DNA of 64,000 bases from Chloroflexota bacterium (GCA_020845495.1 JADLFM010000023.1:186001-250000); one strand, 5' to 3'. Positions 29,928 to 38,500 are shown, counted from the first letter of the stretch. Notes: a model not told the origin generated them from the sequence alone. Translations and numbers: made by a program.

Positions 29928-30266
29928 TCAGCGCTGCCGTCCCGTGAGTTTTGCGGCGCCGTCCCGAGCAGTGCTCGCGTCCAGTACGATTTTACGCGCC
30001 GAGTTCTGGAGCGCGGCCCAACTGCCCCAGGTCGGCGTGCCCTTCGTCGCCGTCGCCTGGGTCTTGGCGAGGCGGTGAAGCTCGGCCGCTGCTCGGTTCG
30101 CCAGGACGGCCGCGGCGTAGGCGGCCTCCTCGGGCGCCAGTCCGGCCCCGAGCTCCGCGATCATCCGGTCGGCCTGGGCCTGGACGTTTCGGTCGAGCGG
30201 GGGGCTGGCCTGGCCATCAGCCTGGACGTCGCGGCGGTTCGGCGTGCTCGAGTGATTAGCTTCCAT
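29928..30266 (-). CDS. Hypothetical small protein
   Basis: A 112-residue hydrophilic, alanine-rich protein. The first ~30 residues look disordered; the middle (ADRMIAELGAGLAPEEAAYAAAVLANRAAAELHRL) is strongly helical. No family recognised. It overlaps the end of the next upstream minus-strand gene by 11 bases, consistent with co-translation, and a hairpin follows its stop. Codon use resembles the neighbouring genes, which supports it being real. Confidence 0.55.
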   Translation of the reverse strand: MEANHSSTPNRRDVQADGQASPPLDRNVQAQADRMIAELGAGLAPEEAAYAAAVLANRAAAELHRLAKTQATATKGTPTWGSWAALQNSARKIVLDASTARDGAAKLTGRQR

Positions 30267-30573
30267 AGCTCGTCTCGCCTACTTCTGGCGGGCGCCGCTT
30301 GGCATCCGCGGCGGCTTCAGGTGCGTTCTGTTGGAGCCATGCCCGACCCTCGTCGGTGATCGCGATCACCGGCTCGTCCCCGATAACTCGGAGCGTGACC
30401 AATCCTTCCCAGGCCAGATCCTCGAACAGGTCGCTCCGCAACTGGACGCGTTGCTCCGGACGGAGCATCGCGTTGAGGTCGCTCTCGGTCAGGCGGCCCC
30501 ATCGCGCGAGGCGTGCCAGCACCACCTGTCGCAAGGCCGGATCGTACATGAACACATCATGATCGTACCGCAT
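30256..30573 (-). CDS. Hypothetical small winged-helix-like protein
   Basis: A 105-residue protein. Residues about 8-80 (RQVVLARLARWGRLTESDLNAML, DLFEDLAWEGLVTLRVIGDEPVIAITDEGRAWL) have the helix-turn-helix then beta-wing layout of small winged-helix proteins, ending with a typical ITDEGRAWL strand/helix. This is a structural impression and not a recognised family. Start ATG at 30573 has a weak ribosome-binding site; an ATG nine codons downstream (MYDPAL) is possible. Its 3' end overlaps the next small gene. Confidence 0.6.
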   Translation of the reverse strand: MRYDHDVFMYDPALRQVVLARLARWGRLTESDLNAMLRPEQRVQLRSDLFEDLAWEGLVTLRVIGDEPVIAITDEGRAWLQQNAPEAAADAKRRPPEVGETSYGS

Positions 30574-30808
30574 CTGGGCAGAGTAACGTATGGATGCGTC
30601 GTACGAATGTCTCGACGCCGAGCAAGCGCTTCAGTGTGCGGGCGACCACCAGATGGCCCTCCGTTGCTGGCGCCCCCAGCAACTCCTGGGCCTCACGTAC
30701 CTGAACGACCGGCGCGCCGGTTGTTCGTACATGATTCGTACGAGCGTCGAACGTGGCCGATCTGGAAGCGGGTAGCGGCCAGGGGGCACGATACGTGCCG
30801 GCGGCCAT
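30557..30808 (-). CDS. Possible small hypothetical protein
   Basis: An 83-residue frame whose C-terminal part (VVQVREAQELLGAPATEGHLVVARTLKRLLGVETFVRRIH) has protein-like composition and GC-ending codons. It overlaps the start of the following small gene by 17 bases. The N-terminus and start codon (ATG at 30808 assumed) are poorly supported. It might alternatively be a remnant. Confidence 0.3.
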   Translation of the reverse strand: MAAGTYRAPWPLPASRSATFDARTNHVRTTGAPVVQVREAQELLGAPATEGHLVVARTLKRLLGVETFVRRIHTLLCPDAVRS

Positions 30809-30849
30809 CGAAGACAGACGCCCGGAGGTATCAGGTGAGGACGCACTGA

Positions 30850-31716
30850 ATGGGAACGCTCTTCGTCGTCGGGACGCCAATCGGGAACCTCGAGGACGTC
30901 ACGCCGCGGGCGCTACGAGTGCTACGCGAGGTTGGCCTGATCGCTGCCGAGGACACCCGCGTGACACGCACCCTCCTCCGTCACTACGAGATCGAGACGC
31001 CGATGGTCAGCTTTCACGAGTTCAGCGGCCCGGGCAAGGTCCGCCACCTGGTCGAGCGACTGGCGCAGCAGGACGTGGCCCTCGTCTCGGATGCCGGCAT
31101 GCCGGGACTGAGCGATCCAGGCTACCCGCTGATTCGCGCCGCCCTCGACGCTGGCCACACCATCGTGCCCGTGCCCGGCCCTTCGGCGATTCTGTCAGCG
31201 CTGGTCGCGTCTGGCTTGCCGATGCACGCATTCACCTTTCTGGGCTTCCTCCCGCGTAAGTCAGCCGAGCGGCAGCGGCTCTTCGCCAGCCTCCGTGACG
31301 CCACGATCAGCCAGGTCGTCTTCGAGTCACCGCATCGGGTTTCGGCGGCGCTCGACGATCTGGTAGCCGAGGTGGGGCCAGACCGCCCAATTGCTGTCGC
31401 CCGCGAGCTGACGAAGAAGTTCGAGGAGATCGTACGCGGGCCTGCCGGCGAGGTAGCCGCCGAGTTCCGCCGTCGTGCACCGCGCGGTGAGTTCACGTTG
31501 GTGATTGGGCCGGCCCCGGCCGATCGGCGCTCGCGCGAGGAGCGGGGATCGTCGGCGGGCCATGCATCGTCAGGTGACCCGGGTGCCGCGATCGACGGTC
31601 GGGCCACGTCAGAGCGGCGGCACGGCAAGCGCCGATCCCGGGCCGCTGAGCGTATGGCGCATGAGGGCGACGTTGCCAACACCGCGCCTGACCAGGAGGG
31701 AACGGACCGTGTGTGA
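30850..31716 (+). CDS. rsmI: 16S rRNA (cytidine-1402-2'-O)-methyltransferase RsmI
   Basis: RsmI uses AdoMet to methylate the 2'-OH of C1402 in the decoding centre of 16S rRNA. The tetrapyrrole-methylase fold is evident: LFVVGTPIGNLEDVTPRAL at the N-terminus, AEDTRVTRTLLRHY, LVSDAGMPGLSDPG and VPVPGPSAILSAL. Length is 288 residues, with the last ~55 (arginine/serine-rich) beyond the usual core and probably disordered. GTGAGG upstream of the ATG may serve as ribosome-binding site. Confidence 0.95.
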   Translation: MGTLFVVGTPIGNLEDVTPRALRVLREVGLIAAEDTRVTRTLLRHYEIETPMVSFHEFSGPGKVRHLVERLAQQDVALVSDAGMPGLSDPGYPLIRAALDAGHTIVPVPGPSAILSALVASGLPMHAFTFLGFLPRKSAERQRLFASLRDATISQVVFESPHRVSAALDDLVAEVGPDRPIAVARELTKKFEEIVRGPAGEVAAEFRRRAPRGEFTLVIGPAPADRRSREERGSSAGHASSGDPGAAIDGRATSERRHGKRRSRAAERMAHEGDVANTAPDQEGTDRV

Positions 31717-31771
31717 CGCGCGTGCAGAGGCGGGTGTGTCCGGGCGGATGATATGATGTCGCGGCATCGCC

Positions 31772-32578
31772 ATGCTGGTCGACACTCATGCCCACTTGAT
31801 GGACCCGGCCTTCGCGGACGATCTACCGGCCGTGCTCCAGCGGGCGGCGGATGCCGGCGTGGCCGCTATGGTCTGCGTGGGGTACGACGTTGCCAGCAGT
31901 GAAGCGGCTGTCGCACTGGCCGAAGCGCATTCCCAGATCGTGGCGGTCGTGGGAATTCACCCCAACCACGCCGGCGAAGCCGATCCGGGAGCGTTCCAGC
32001 GCATCCGAGAGTTGGCCGGTCATCCGCGGGTGGTTGGGATCGGTGAGACAGGACTTGACAACTACCGCGAGCACACGGCCAGAGACGTCCAGCGCGCTGC
32101 TTTCGCGTGGCACCTGGACCTCGCGGCCGAGCGCGGACTTCCCGTCATCGTTCACAACCGCGACGCCGATGCTGAGGTCGCCCCAATGCTGACGGTGTGG
32201 GCTCGTCACCGCGGTGCGACTGGAGTCCTGCATTGCTTCGCCGGCGGCGCCGACATGCTCGAAGCCGGGCTGGCGGCCGGCTTCATGGTGTCGTTCGCCG
32301 GACCCATCACCTTCAAGAACGCCGGCGCGCTGCCCGAGCGGGCACGCCGGGTGCCCCTCGACCGGCTCGTGGTCGAGACCGATTGCCCGTACCTCGCACC
32401 ACACCCACGGCGGGGCCAGCGCAACGAGCCGTCCCTGGTCCGCCTGACTGCTGCGCACCTGGCTGAGCTACGCGGGTTGCCCCTGGTGGAGCTCGAGCTA
32501 GCAACGACCGAGAACGCCCGGCGACTCTTCCCGGCTCTGCCGGTCCCGGGTCCAGTTAGCACTCGAGGAGCGGAGTGA
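31772..32578 (+). CDS. TatD family metal-dependent hydrolase (DNase)
   Basis: A 268-residue TIM-barrel hydrolase. Metal ligands are visible as D-T-H-A-H-L at the N-terminus, the glutamate in GIGETGLD, V-I-V-H-N-R (His), GVLHCFAGG (His) and VETDCPYLAP (Asp). TatD proteins act as 3'-5' exo-DNases/AP-type nucleases. The gene follows rsmI by 55 bases and its stop overlaps the start of the prenyl synthase gene (GTGA), suggesting a shared transcript. Confidence 0.93.
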   Translation: MLVDTHAHLMDPAFADDLPAVLQRAADAGVAAMVCVGYDVASSEAAVALAEAHSQIVAVVGIHPNHAGEADPGAFQRIRELAGHPRVVGIGETGLDNYREHTARDVQRAAFAWHLDLAAERGLPVIVHNRDADAEVAPMLTVWARHRGATGVLHCFAGGADMLEAGLAAGFMVSFAGPITFKNAGALPERARRVPLDRLVVETDCPYLAPHPRRGQRNEPSLVRLTAAHLAELRGLPLVELELATTENARRLFPALPVPGPVSTRGAE

Positions 32579-33552
32579 TCAGCGCTATCGCATCATTCGA
32601 CCTGGTACAAGATGGACTGACCGCCGTCCAGCGGGCTCTGGCCGAGACGGCCCAGCCCGAACATCCGCTGATGGGACCGCTGCTCTCGATGATCCTACCG
32701 GGGAGCGGCAAGCGGTTGCGGCCGGCGCTGACGTACCTCGTTGGCCGACTCGGCGTCGACGATCCGGCTCGCATGCTCGACATGGCCACCGGCGTCGAAC
32801 TGTTGCACGCCGCCAGCCTCGTTCACGACGATGTGGTCGACGAGTCCGAGCTACGACGGGGATCGCAGACCCTGTTCACACGGGTCGGGAACGCGCTCGC
32901 CGTACTGGTCGGCGACTACTTGTTCGCGCAATCGGCCCGCCGTTGCGTCGCCACCGGCAATGTCCGGGTCATCGGCCTTTTCGCCGATACCCTGGCCAGT
33001 ATGTGTCAGGGGCAGATCGAGGAAGCGTCGCGTGGGAACAGTCCCCATCTGACCCTCTCGCGTGAGGGGTACTATCAGACGATCTGGGGGAAGACCGCGT
33101 CGCTCTTCGTGCTGGCCTGCGAGGGGAGCGCGATTCTGACCGGCCTGACCGAGACTCAGATCGCCGCTATGCGCCGCTTCGGCGACCGTTTGGGGCTGGC
33201 GTTCCAGGTGGTCGACGACATCCTCGACTTTACGGGCGACGAGACTCGGCTCGGCAAACCCGTTGGAAGCGACCTGCGCCAGGGTACGATCACTCTGCCC
33301 GTCATCTGCCTGCGCGAGATCCTACCACCCGGGGAGTTCAGTGCGGCATTCGCCGCTGACGGCCACGACGACGATCAGGATGTCAGCCACCTCGTCCAGT
33401 TGGTACGGAGCACGGCGGCCATTGCTTGTGCCCGCACTGAGGCCGATCGCCTGCTCGCGGAGGCGCGCGACGCTCTCCGGATGATCCCGGCTGGCGAGAC
33501 CCGCGATGCGCTAGAAGCGCTGACGTACTATGTCGTCGAGCGGCGGGCGTAA
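32575..33552 (+). CDS. Polyprenyl (all-trans) diphosphate synthase
   Basis: A 325-residue trans-isoprenyl diphosphate synthase condensing isopentenyl diphosphate onto an allylic primer; likely product is the quinone side chain or a geranylgeranyl-type precursor. Both aspartate-rich motifs are present: DDVVD (residues 85-89) and DDILD (214-218), with GKRLRPAL at the IPP site and GKTASLF in between. GTG start with GAGGAGCGGA upstream. Chain length cannot be read from sequence by eye. Confidence 0.93.
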   Translation: MISAIASFDLVQDGLTAVQRALAETAQPEHPLMGPLLSMILPGSGKRLRPALTYLVGRLGVDDPARMLDMATGVELLHAASLVHDDVVDESELRRGSQTLFTRVGNALAVLVGDYLFAQSARRCVATGNVRVIGLFADTLASMCQGQIEEASRGNSPHLTLSREGYYQTIWGKTASLFVLACEGSAILTGLTETQIAAMRRFGDRLGLAFQVVDDILDFTGDETRLGKPVGSDLRQGTITLPVICLREILPPGEFSAAFAADGHDDDQDVSHLVQLVRSTAAIACARTEADRLLAEARDALRMIPAGETRDALEALTYYVVERRA

Positions 33553-33563
33553 GCGCGCCAGCG

Positions 33564-33628
33564 GACGGCGCGTCGAGGACGGCGCGTCGAGGACGGCGCG
33601 TCGAGGACGGCGCGTCGAGGACGGCGCG
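33564..33628. repeat. 14-bp tandem repeat, 4 full copies plus a partial
   Basis: GACGGCGCGTCGAG is repeated exactly at 33564, 33578, 33592 and 33606, with nine bases of a fifth copy. It begins 12 bases after the prenyl synthase stop and is noncoding. Confidence 0.95.
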
Positions 33629-33734
33629 GCAGACACCGCCTGCCTCACCTGGCGATCATGCGCGAGGCCGGCACAAAGCGTCGGCCTGGCCTCATTGCTG
33701 TCGACCGTCGAGGCACGGGACTGGCAGACGCGGG

Positions 33735-34160
33735 TTACCGCAAGCGGCGGCGCCGCCACCAGACCCGCAAGTTGTCCCAGAGCGACGGGTGCGACGAGCC
33801 ATAGGTCACTTCGCGGTCGCGCCAGCGCTTGGTGCCACGCGGGCCGAAGCCGCGATGGCTCGCTATCGAGAGCACGAGCGCCAGGATGAAGAACAGCAGG
33901 CTGAGCAGGCCGGCCCAGCGCGCGAGGGTTGGAGAGATTGGCAGCATCTGGAACAGCATCGTCACGGCCACCAGGAAGATGCTGGCGATCATGAACTGCT
34001 CGACGGGCGGCCGCCGCAAGAAGGCGCGCAGCGCTCCGGCAAGCCCGGACGTGAACGGCGCGCTCTTCCGCGCGACGCGGCGACTTATCGGCTCCCGGCG
34101 GAGCTTCGCCTCGCGCCGGCGCAGCAACTCGTCAATCTCGCGTTCCCACCGTTCAGACAT
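33735..34160 (-). CDS. Hypothetical membrane protein
   Basis: A 141-residue protein with a basic N-terminal segment (ERWEREIDELLRRREAKLRRE) followed by two predicted TM helices (QFMIASIFLVAVTMLFQML and AGLLSLLFFILALVLSIA) and a basic, tryptophan-rich C-terminal tail (NLRVWWRRRRLR). Similar small proteins with an N-terminal E-W-E-R-E-I-x-E-L-L motif are common in Chloroflexota and Actinobacteriota but have no assigned function. Convergent with the prenyl synthase; ATG at 34160. Confidence 0.72.
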   Translation of the reverse strand: MSERWEREIDELLRRREAKLRREPISRRVARKSAPFTSGLAGALRAFLRRPPVEQFMIASIFLVAVTMLFQMLPISPTLARWAGLLSLLFFILALVLSIASHRGFGPRGTKRWRDREVTYGSSHPSLWDNLRVWWRRRRLR

Positions 34161-34292
34161 CGTTTGCGGAGACCTCGTCAGGGTACAGCAGCCGGCGCCT
34201 TTTCATTATAGAGTCGGCCGGACCAGGGGACAACTGAAGGGGCCTGCCGCCGCCAGTCTGCACCGCCTGCGCCTTTGGGCGACGGACGGTAG

Positions 34293-34904
34293 TTATGGCC
34301 GCCCTGGCGTTGGTGTGATGTCGACCTGCTGGAGATACTGCGCCAGTACCCAGCCCTCGAGCTGGCGGGTCTCCCACTCCACGCGCCGCCAGACTTGTGC
34401 CTGCACCGTCTCTTCCGGGCCGACCACCCTCAGCAACGAGTTCTCGGCAATCGCCGGGATGATCCGCTTGCCCTGCGGTCCTGGCTCCTCTCGCAAGTAG
34501 ATGCCGAGGCCATTGGTGTTGACGACTCGCGCGTAGCGCGGGGGTACCGGCGTCGGAGACGGTTGGGGTGTCGAGGTGGCCCGTAGGGTCGGGCGAGGCA
34601 CCAGGGTAGCGAATTCCCTGACGGGAGGGGATGCGGCGGGTGTCAGCAGCACCGTTGGCGCCGCGGCGAGCGGCGTCGGAGGTGGCACGGCGCCTCGCGA
34701 TTGAAAGTCGAGGCGGGATGCGCTGAGAATCGCCAGCAAGACCACGGCGAGGATCACACCGCCGAACAGGAGGGCCGCGACGATGTGCCACCAGCGAATG
34801 CCGAAGGCTGGCCGGTGCTCCCCGAAGGGCCGACCACACCACTCGCACGCCGCTGCCTTGGGGCTGTTACGGCCGCGACAACCCGGGCAGATCTGACTAC
34901 TCAT
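34293..34904 (-). CDS. Zinc-ribbon, single-TM protein with SH3b-like domain
   Basis: A 203-residue protein. The N-terminus has a four-cysteine zinc ribbon (C-P-G-C and C-E-W-C, about residues 6-24), then one TM helix (IVAALLFGGVILAVVLLAIL), a proline/threonine-rich linker, and a C-terminal bacterial SH3-like domain (NTNGLGIYLREEPGPQGK, LEGWVLAQYL). The SH3b part would lie outside the membrane and could bind cell-envelope material. The ATG at 34904 is chosen because the zinc ribbon begins there; ribosome-binding site is weak. Divergent from parA. Confidence 0.78.
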   Translation of the reverse strand: MSSQICPGCRGRNSPKAAACEWCGRPFGEHRPAFGIRWWHIVAALLFGGVILAVVLLAILSASRLDFQSRGAVPPPTPLAAAPTVLLTPAASPPVREFATLVPRPTLRATSTPQPSPTPVPPRYARVVNTNGLGIYLREEPGPQGKRIIPAIAENSLLRVVGPEETVQAQVWRRVEWETRQLEGWVLAQYLQQVDITPTPGRP

Positions 34905-35114
34905 TCTGACGTCGTGGGCCTCCCAGACACGCACCCGGCGAGAAGCCGGGGCGTCGGCAGGACCGCCGTAGCATAGGGGCGTCTCCACGCGCTGTCAAGG
35001 TGCGCGGGCGTGACGGACCTGAAAGCTAGATCTCGTTGCCCGGCTTTTCTAGGTGTGTTAGGCTTTTGTCGCGTCGGGTCGACACCGACCGCTCCGCCGG
35101 AGAACCAGCAGCAG

Positions 35115-35879
35115 ATGCCGACCATCATCGCCGTCGCGAACCAGAAAGGTGGGGTCGGGAAGACGACGACCACCGCCAATCTGGGAGCGTCGCTGGTCCG
35201 GCAGGGGTGCCGGGTGCTGCTGGTCGACATGGACCCGCAGGGCAACCTCACCAGCGCTGTCGGTGTGTCCAAGGTGCTCGAACGGACCGTCGCGGACGCG
35301 CTCCTCGACCGGAGCACGGCGCTTCCGGCCGTGAAGATCGGGAATGGCACGGGGCGGCTGGATCTGGTCCCCGCGACGCTCGCTCTGGCCAGTGCCGAGG
35401 CCGCCTTGATGAACAAGCTCGGGCGCGAGCTACGGCTTCGCGATCAACTGGTCCGAGTGGGTGCGGCCTACGACTTCATCATCATCGACACGCCGCCATC
35501 GTTGGGCTTGCTCACCATCAACGCGCTCGTGGCCGCCGACCGTGTGCTCATCCCGACCGAGGCACGCTTCTTTTCGCTACAAGGGCTTCAGATGATCGAA
35601 GAGAGCATTGAAGAAGTGCTCTACCTGAATCCAAAGCTCGAGATCATCGGGATCCTCCTGAGCAAGCTCGATCGGCGGCTGCGTGAAGAGAAACAGGTTG
35701 CCGAGTACCTGCGGGAGCGATGGGGCGCGAAGGTCTTTCAGACCGAGATCGGGACGAGCAGCAAGGTGCTCGAAGCTAGCTCGGCTGGACAGACCGTGTA
35801 TTCCTACGTTGGGGCCGAGCGGGCCGCCGAAATGTACAGCAAGCTTGCTGAGGAGGTACTGCGCCGTGGCCAGGTCTGA
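35115..35879 (+). CDS. ParA/Soj family ATPase
   Basis: A 254-residue deviant Walker ATPase: KGGVGKTTTTANLG at the N-terminus (signature lysine plus P-loop), LVDMDPQGNLT, and IIIDTPPSLGLLTINAL. ParA proteins dimerise on ATP and bind nonspecific DNA to position cargo such as chromosomes. No parB lies downstream; instead ftsZ overlaps its last 14 bases. That context suggests a link to division-site placement or simply co-expression, and it could be a MinD/Mip-like positioning protein functionally, although the sequence is ParA-type. GGAGAA lies about 12 bases upstream of the ATG. Confidence 0.9.
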   Translation: MPTIIAVANQKGGVGKTTTTANLGASLVRQGCRVLLVDMDPQGNLTSAVGVSKVLERTVADALLDRSTALPAVKIGNGTGRLDLVPATLALASAEAALMNKLGRELRLRDQLVRVGAAYDFIIIDTPPSLGLLTINALVAADRVLIPTEARFFSLQGLQMIEESIEEVLYLNPKLEIIGILLSKLDRRLREEKQVAEYLRERWGAKVFQTEIGTSSKVLEASSAGQTVYSYVGAERAAEMYSKLAEEVLRRGQV

Positions 35880-37158
35880 TCGTCCGCGTGGTGGCTTTGA
35901 CCCGGCGCGGCTCGAAGAGCCAAGCCGTCCCGCCGCGATCGTTCCAAAGATCGTCGAGGCGCCGTTCGCGACGGCGGCGAAGGGGTTCACCGAAGTCAGA
36001 ATCGTCGGGGTCGGCGGCGGCGGCGGCAATGCCGTGAACCGGATGGTCGAGGCTGGCGTGCCCGGCGTCGAGTTCATCGCCGTGAACACCGATGCCCAGG
36101 CGCTCTCCGGCTCAGTGGCGTTGAACAAGGTGCTGCTCGGCGGCCGGCAGGGGCGCGGCCTCGGCGCTGGCGGTAAGCCCGAAGAGGGCCTGAAGGCAGC
36201 GCAGCTTGCCCAGTCGGAGATTGCGGAGTCGCTCGAAGGCGCGGATATGGTGTTCGTGACAGCCGGCATGGGTGGCGGCACCGGTACCGGCGCCTCGCCA
36301 ATCGTGGCGGAGGCCGCGCGGTCGGTCGGTGCACTCACTGTTGGCGTCGTGACGCTGCCGTTCGGCTTCGAGGGCTCGCGACGAATGCGGAACGCGCTCG
36401 AAGGCGTCGAGCGGCTGCGGGAGCAGGTGGACGCGCTCGTGGTCATCCCGAACGACCGTCTCCTGAAGATGGCGGACGCGCAGATGACGGTCGTCGATGC
36501 CTTCCGGCTGGCCGACGACGTCTTGCGCCAGGGTGTGCAAGGCATCTCGGACCTCGTCACCCAGACTGGCCTGATCAACCTCGACTTCGCAGACGTCAAG
36601 TCGGTGATGCAGAATGCCGGCACCGCACTGATGGCGATTGGCGAGGGCGAGGGTGAGGAGCGCGGCGTCGACGCGGCCAGGGCGGCGATCAGCAGCCCGC
36701 TCCTTGAAGTCTCGATCGAGGGTGCGAGTGGGGTTCTGATCAACATCACTGGCGGCGCCGACCTGACACTTCAGGAGGTCACCGAGGCCGCCAACGTCAT
36801 CTCCGAGGCCGTCGACTCCAGCGCCAACATCATCTTCGGCGCCGTCATCCACCCACGCTACCAGAAAGAGGTCCGTGTCACGGTCATCGCGACCGGCTTG
36901 CGCGCGGCCGGCGACCGTGGCTGGCGTCTCGAACGTGGTGGGCCTGGCTATCGGGACGCGGTGCGCCGCCCGGAGCCGCCGTCGCGCCGTGAAGGATTGC
37001 CCGAACCGGCCGACGACGGCGGCTGGCGACGTAACTCGGTGCGGCGTGACACCCTGGACGAGGACACCGGTGGCTGGCGCCGTCGCCCTTCGGAGCCCAC
37101 CCGCGACGACGGGGATAATGACCTGGATCTGCCGTCATTCTTACGCCGCCGTCGATAG
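35866..37158 (+). CDS. ftsZ: Cell division GTPase FtsZ
   Basis: Tubulin-like GTPase forming the cytokinetic ring. A 430-residue protein with IVGVGGGGGNAVNRM, the tubulin signature GGGTGTG (residues 136-142), NTDAQAL and the T7-loop region NLDFADVKSVM. The C-terminal ~80 residues are an arginine/aspartate-rich linker ending with DLDLPSFLRRRR, the conserved FtsA/ZipA-type tail peptide. The GTG at 35866 inside parA is selected because GAGGAGG lies nine bases upstream and the frame lacks another good start. No ftsA or ftsQ is present upstream, unlike the usual dcw cluster. Confidence 0.95.
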   Translation: MARSDRPRGGFDPARLEEPSRPAAIVPKIVEAPFATAAKGFTEVRIVGVGGGGGNAVNRMVEAGVPGVEFIAVNTDAQALSGSVALNKVLLGGRQGRGLGAGGKPEEGLKAAQLAQSEIAESLEGADMVFVTAGMGGGTGTGASPIVAEAARSVGALTVGVVTLPFGFEGSRRMRNALEGVERLREQVDALVVIPNDRLLKMADAQMTVVDAFRLADDVLRQGVQGISDLVTQTGLINLDFADVKSVMQNAGTALMAIGEGEGEERGVDAARAAISSPLLEVSIEGASGVLINITGGADLTLQEVTEAANVISEAVDSSANIIFGAVIHPRYQKEVRVTVIATGLRAAGDRGWRLERGGPGYRDAVRRPEPPSRREGLPEPADDGGWRRNSVRRDTLDEDTGGWRRRPSEPTRDDGDNDLDLPSFLRRRR

Positions 37159-37200
37159 GGTGAAGGCGAGCGCTGTGCCGCCAGGCCGCCAGGCACCCGC

Positions 37201-37228
37201 TCGACGGCGCCCGTCGGCCGGCTATAAT
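37201..37228 (+). promoter_or_regulatory. Promoter of the thiamine operon
   Basis: A consensus TATAAT (37223-37228) is preceded by TCGACG (37201-37206, four of six matches to TTGACA) with a 16-base spacer. Transcription would start near 37235, immediately before the riboswitch. Confidence 0.7.
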
Positions 37229-37244
37229 TGCCGTCATAACTGAA

Positions 37245-37361
37245 GACCGTCCCCGCGGGGGAGCGAGCAGCTGAGAGGTGGGGTCAGGCCCACCAACTCT
37301 TCGAACCTGATCTCGGCAAGCCGAGGGTTGTAGCCTTCGGAAGACGAGCGTAGGGAAGCGG
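37245..37361 (+). promoter_or_regulatory. TPP riboswitch (THI element)
   Basis: The conserved TPP-sensing segments are present in order: CGGGGGAGC, GCTGAGA (37269-37277 region), the P4/P5 stem GGTGGG...CCCACC, GAACCTGATCTCGG, and the 3' GCGTAGGGAAGCG (37348-37360). An extra stem is inserted between the P3 side and the final segment. It lies between a strong promoter and thiD, so thiamine pyrophosphate should repress the thiD and transporter genes that follow. Confidence 0.93.
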
Positions 37362-37365
37362 GATG

Positions 37366-37397
37366 CGAGGCAGCGCCAGCACTGCTGGCATGCCTCG
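37366..37397 (+). terminator. Strong hairpin directly after the TPP riboswitch (expression platform candidate)
   Basis: CGAGGCA (37366-37372) pairs with TGCCTCG (37391-37397); inside it GCCAGC (37375-37380) pairs with GCTGGC (37384-37389) around ACT, with a small internal loop. Thirteen base pairs begin five bases after the aptamer. The 3' side has TTG and no long T-run, so it may terminate weakly, sequester a start (ATG 37363 lies just before), or separate aptamer and coding region. Confidence 0.5.
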
Positions 37398-37462
37398 TTG
37401 CACTCCCGGCGTCGGTACGTTTCATCACGGCCGACGTCTTCGTTTGTTGCTGTCGCTCCACC

Positions 37463-38500
37463 GTGGCGGATCTGTCCGCAGCATCATGGCGGTGGAGCGA
37501 GCAGGCGGTGGCGGGGCATTCCTTAAACGAGCGAGTACCGCCGTGGCGCCCGAACGGACCAGCGGCGACCTCGACGACTGACGCCGGTGGCATCCCCCCG
37601 GCGTCCGAGACGCTGCCGGTGGCGGTCACCATCGGCGGCTCGGATTCGAGCGGCGGAGCCGGCATCCAGGCCGATCTGGCGACTTTCGCCGTCCTTGGCG
37701 TCTTCGGCGCGTCCGTCCTGACCCGAGTGACAGCGCAGAATACGCGCGGCGTTCGAGACGTCTGTGCGCTGCCGCCAGATTTCGTCGCAGCGCAACTCGC
37801 GGCCGTCTACGAGGATCTCGACGTCAGAGCGGTGAAGACCGGGTCGCTCAGTTCGGCCGCGACGATCGCCGTCGTCGCACGGGTGCTGCGCGAGCATCGT
37901 ACGGCGTCGGTCGTCGTCGACCCGGTCTTCGTCGCCAAGAGCGGCACCCGGCTCCTCGACGACGCGGCTCTCGGAGCGCTGGTCTCCGACCTGCTGCCGC
38001 TCGCCACGGTGATCACGCCGAACCGCCAGGAGGCTGGTCTGCTGGTCGGCCGGCCGGTCCGCTCGCTCGACGAAGCCACGGTGGCCGCGCGTGAGTTGCT
38101 CGCGATGATGAGTGGTAGTCGTCAAGCGGCCGGCTCAACGGATGGCTCGGACAGGCCGGCCTACGAGCCGATGGTGGTCGTCACCAGCGCGAGCAGCGAG
38201 AAGAACCACATCGTCGACCTCGTCTGCACGCCGAATGGCGTCGAGAAACTCCGTGGCGTGCGGATCGAGCATGCGCCGACGCATGGAGCCGGCTGTGTCT
38301 TCTCGGCAGCGATCGCAGCCGGCCTCGCACACGGAGTGCCGGCGCTCGAGGCCGTCCGGGCCGCGAGGGAGGTGGTGACCCGGGCGATTCGGTCTGGCAT
38401 CGCGCACGAGCCAGGGCGCGGGCCGGTCAGTCCTGGCCTTGGGTTGGGACGGCGCCCGGGTGTCGGAGTGACCCACAAGGAGTGCATTGGAGAACGATGA
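37463..38500 (+). CDS. thiD: Hydroxymethylpyrimidine (phosphate) kinase ThiD
   Basis: Phosphorylates HMP and HMP-P for thiamine synthesis. The ribokinase-like core begins near 37611 with [49 protein letters not shown] and the anion-hole motif [17 protein letters not shown] follow. The start is uncertain: GTG 37463 gives 345 residues, with about 50 unconserved N-terminal residues; GTG 37619 would give 293 and fits the family N-terminus, but neither has a clear ribosome-binding site. A 72-codon frame (37363-37581) begins right after the riboswitch in another phase and ends before the conserved core, and could be a coupled leader. The gene ends by overlapping the binding-protein start. Confidence 0.9.
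   Translation: MADLSAASWRWSEQAVAGHSLNERVPPWRPNGPAATSTTDAGGIPPASETLPVAVTIGGSDSSGGAGIQADLATFAVLGVFGASVLTRVTAQNTRGVRDVCALPPDFVAAQLAAVYEDLDVRAVKTGSLSSAATIAVVARVLREHRTASVVVDPVFVAKSGTRLLDDAALGALVSDLLPLATVITPNRQEAGLLVGRPVRSLDEATVAARELLAMMSGSRQAAGSTDGSDRPAYEPMVVVTSASSEKNHIVDLVCTPNGVEKLRGVRIEHAPTHGAGCVFSAAIAAGLAHGVPALEAVRAAREVVTRAIRSGIAHEPGRGPVSPGLGLGRRPGVGVTHKECIGER

Noticed and set aside
30590..30775. Small plus-strand ORF opposite the minus-strand small genes
   Set aside because: No ribosome-binding site and poor composition; the minus frame reads more like protein.
35115..35879. Plasmid partition locus
   Set aside because: No parB or parS-like repeats and the next gene is ftsZ; the setting is chromosomal.
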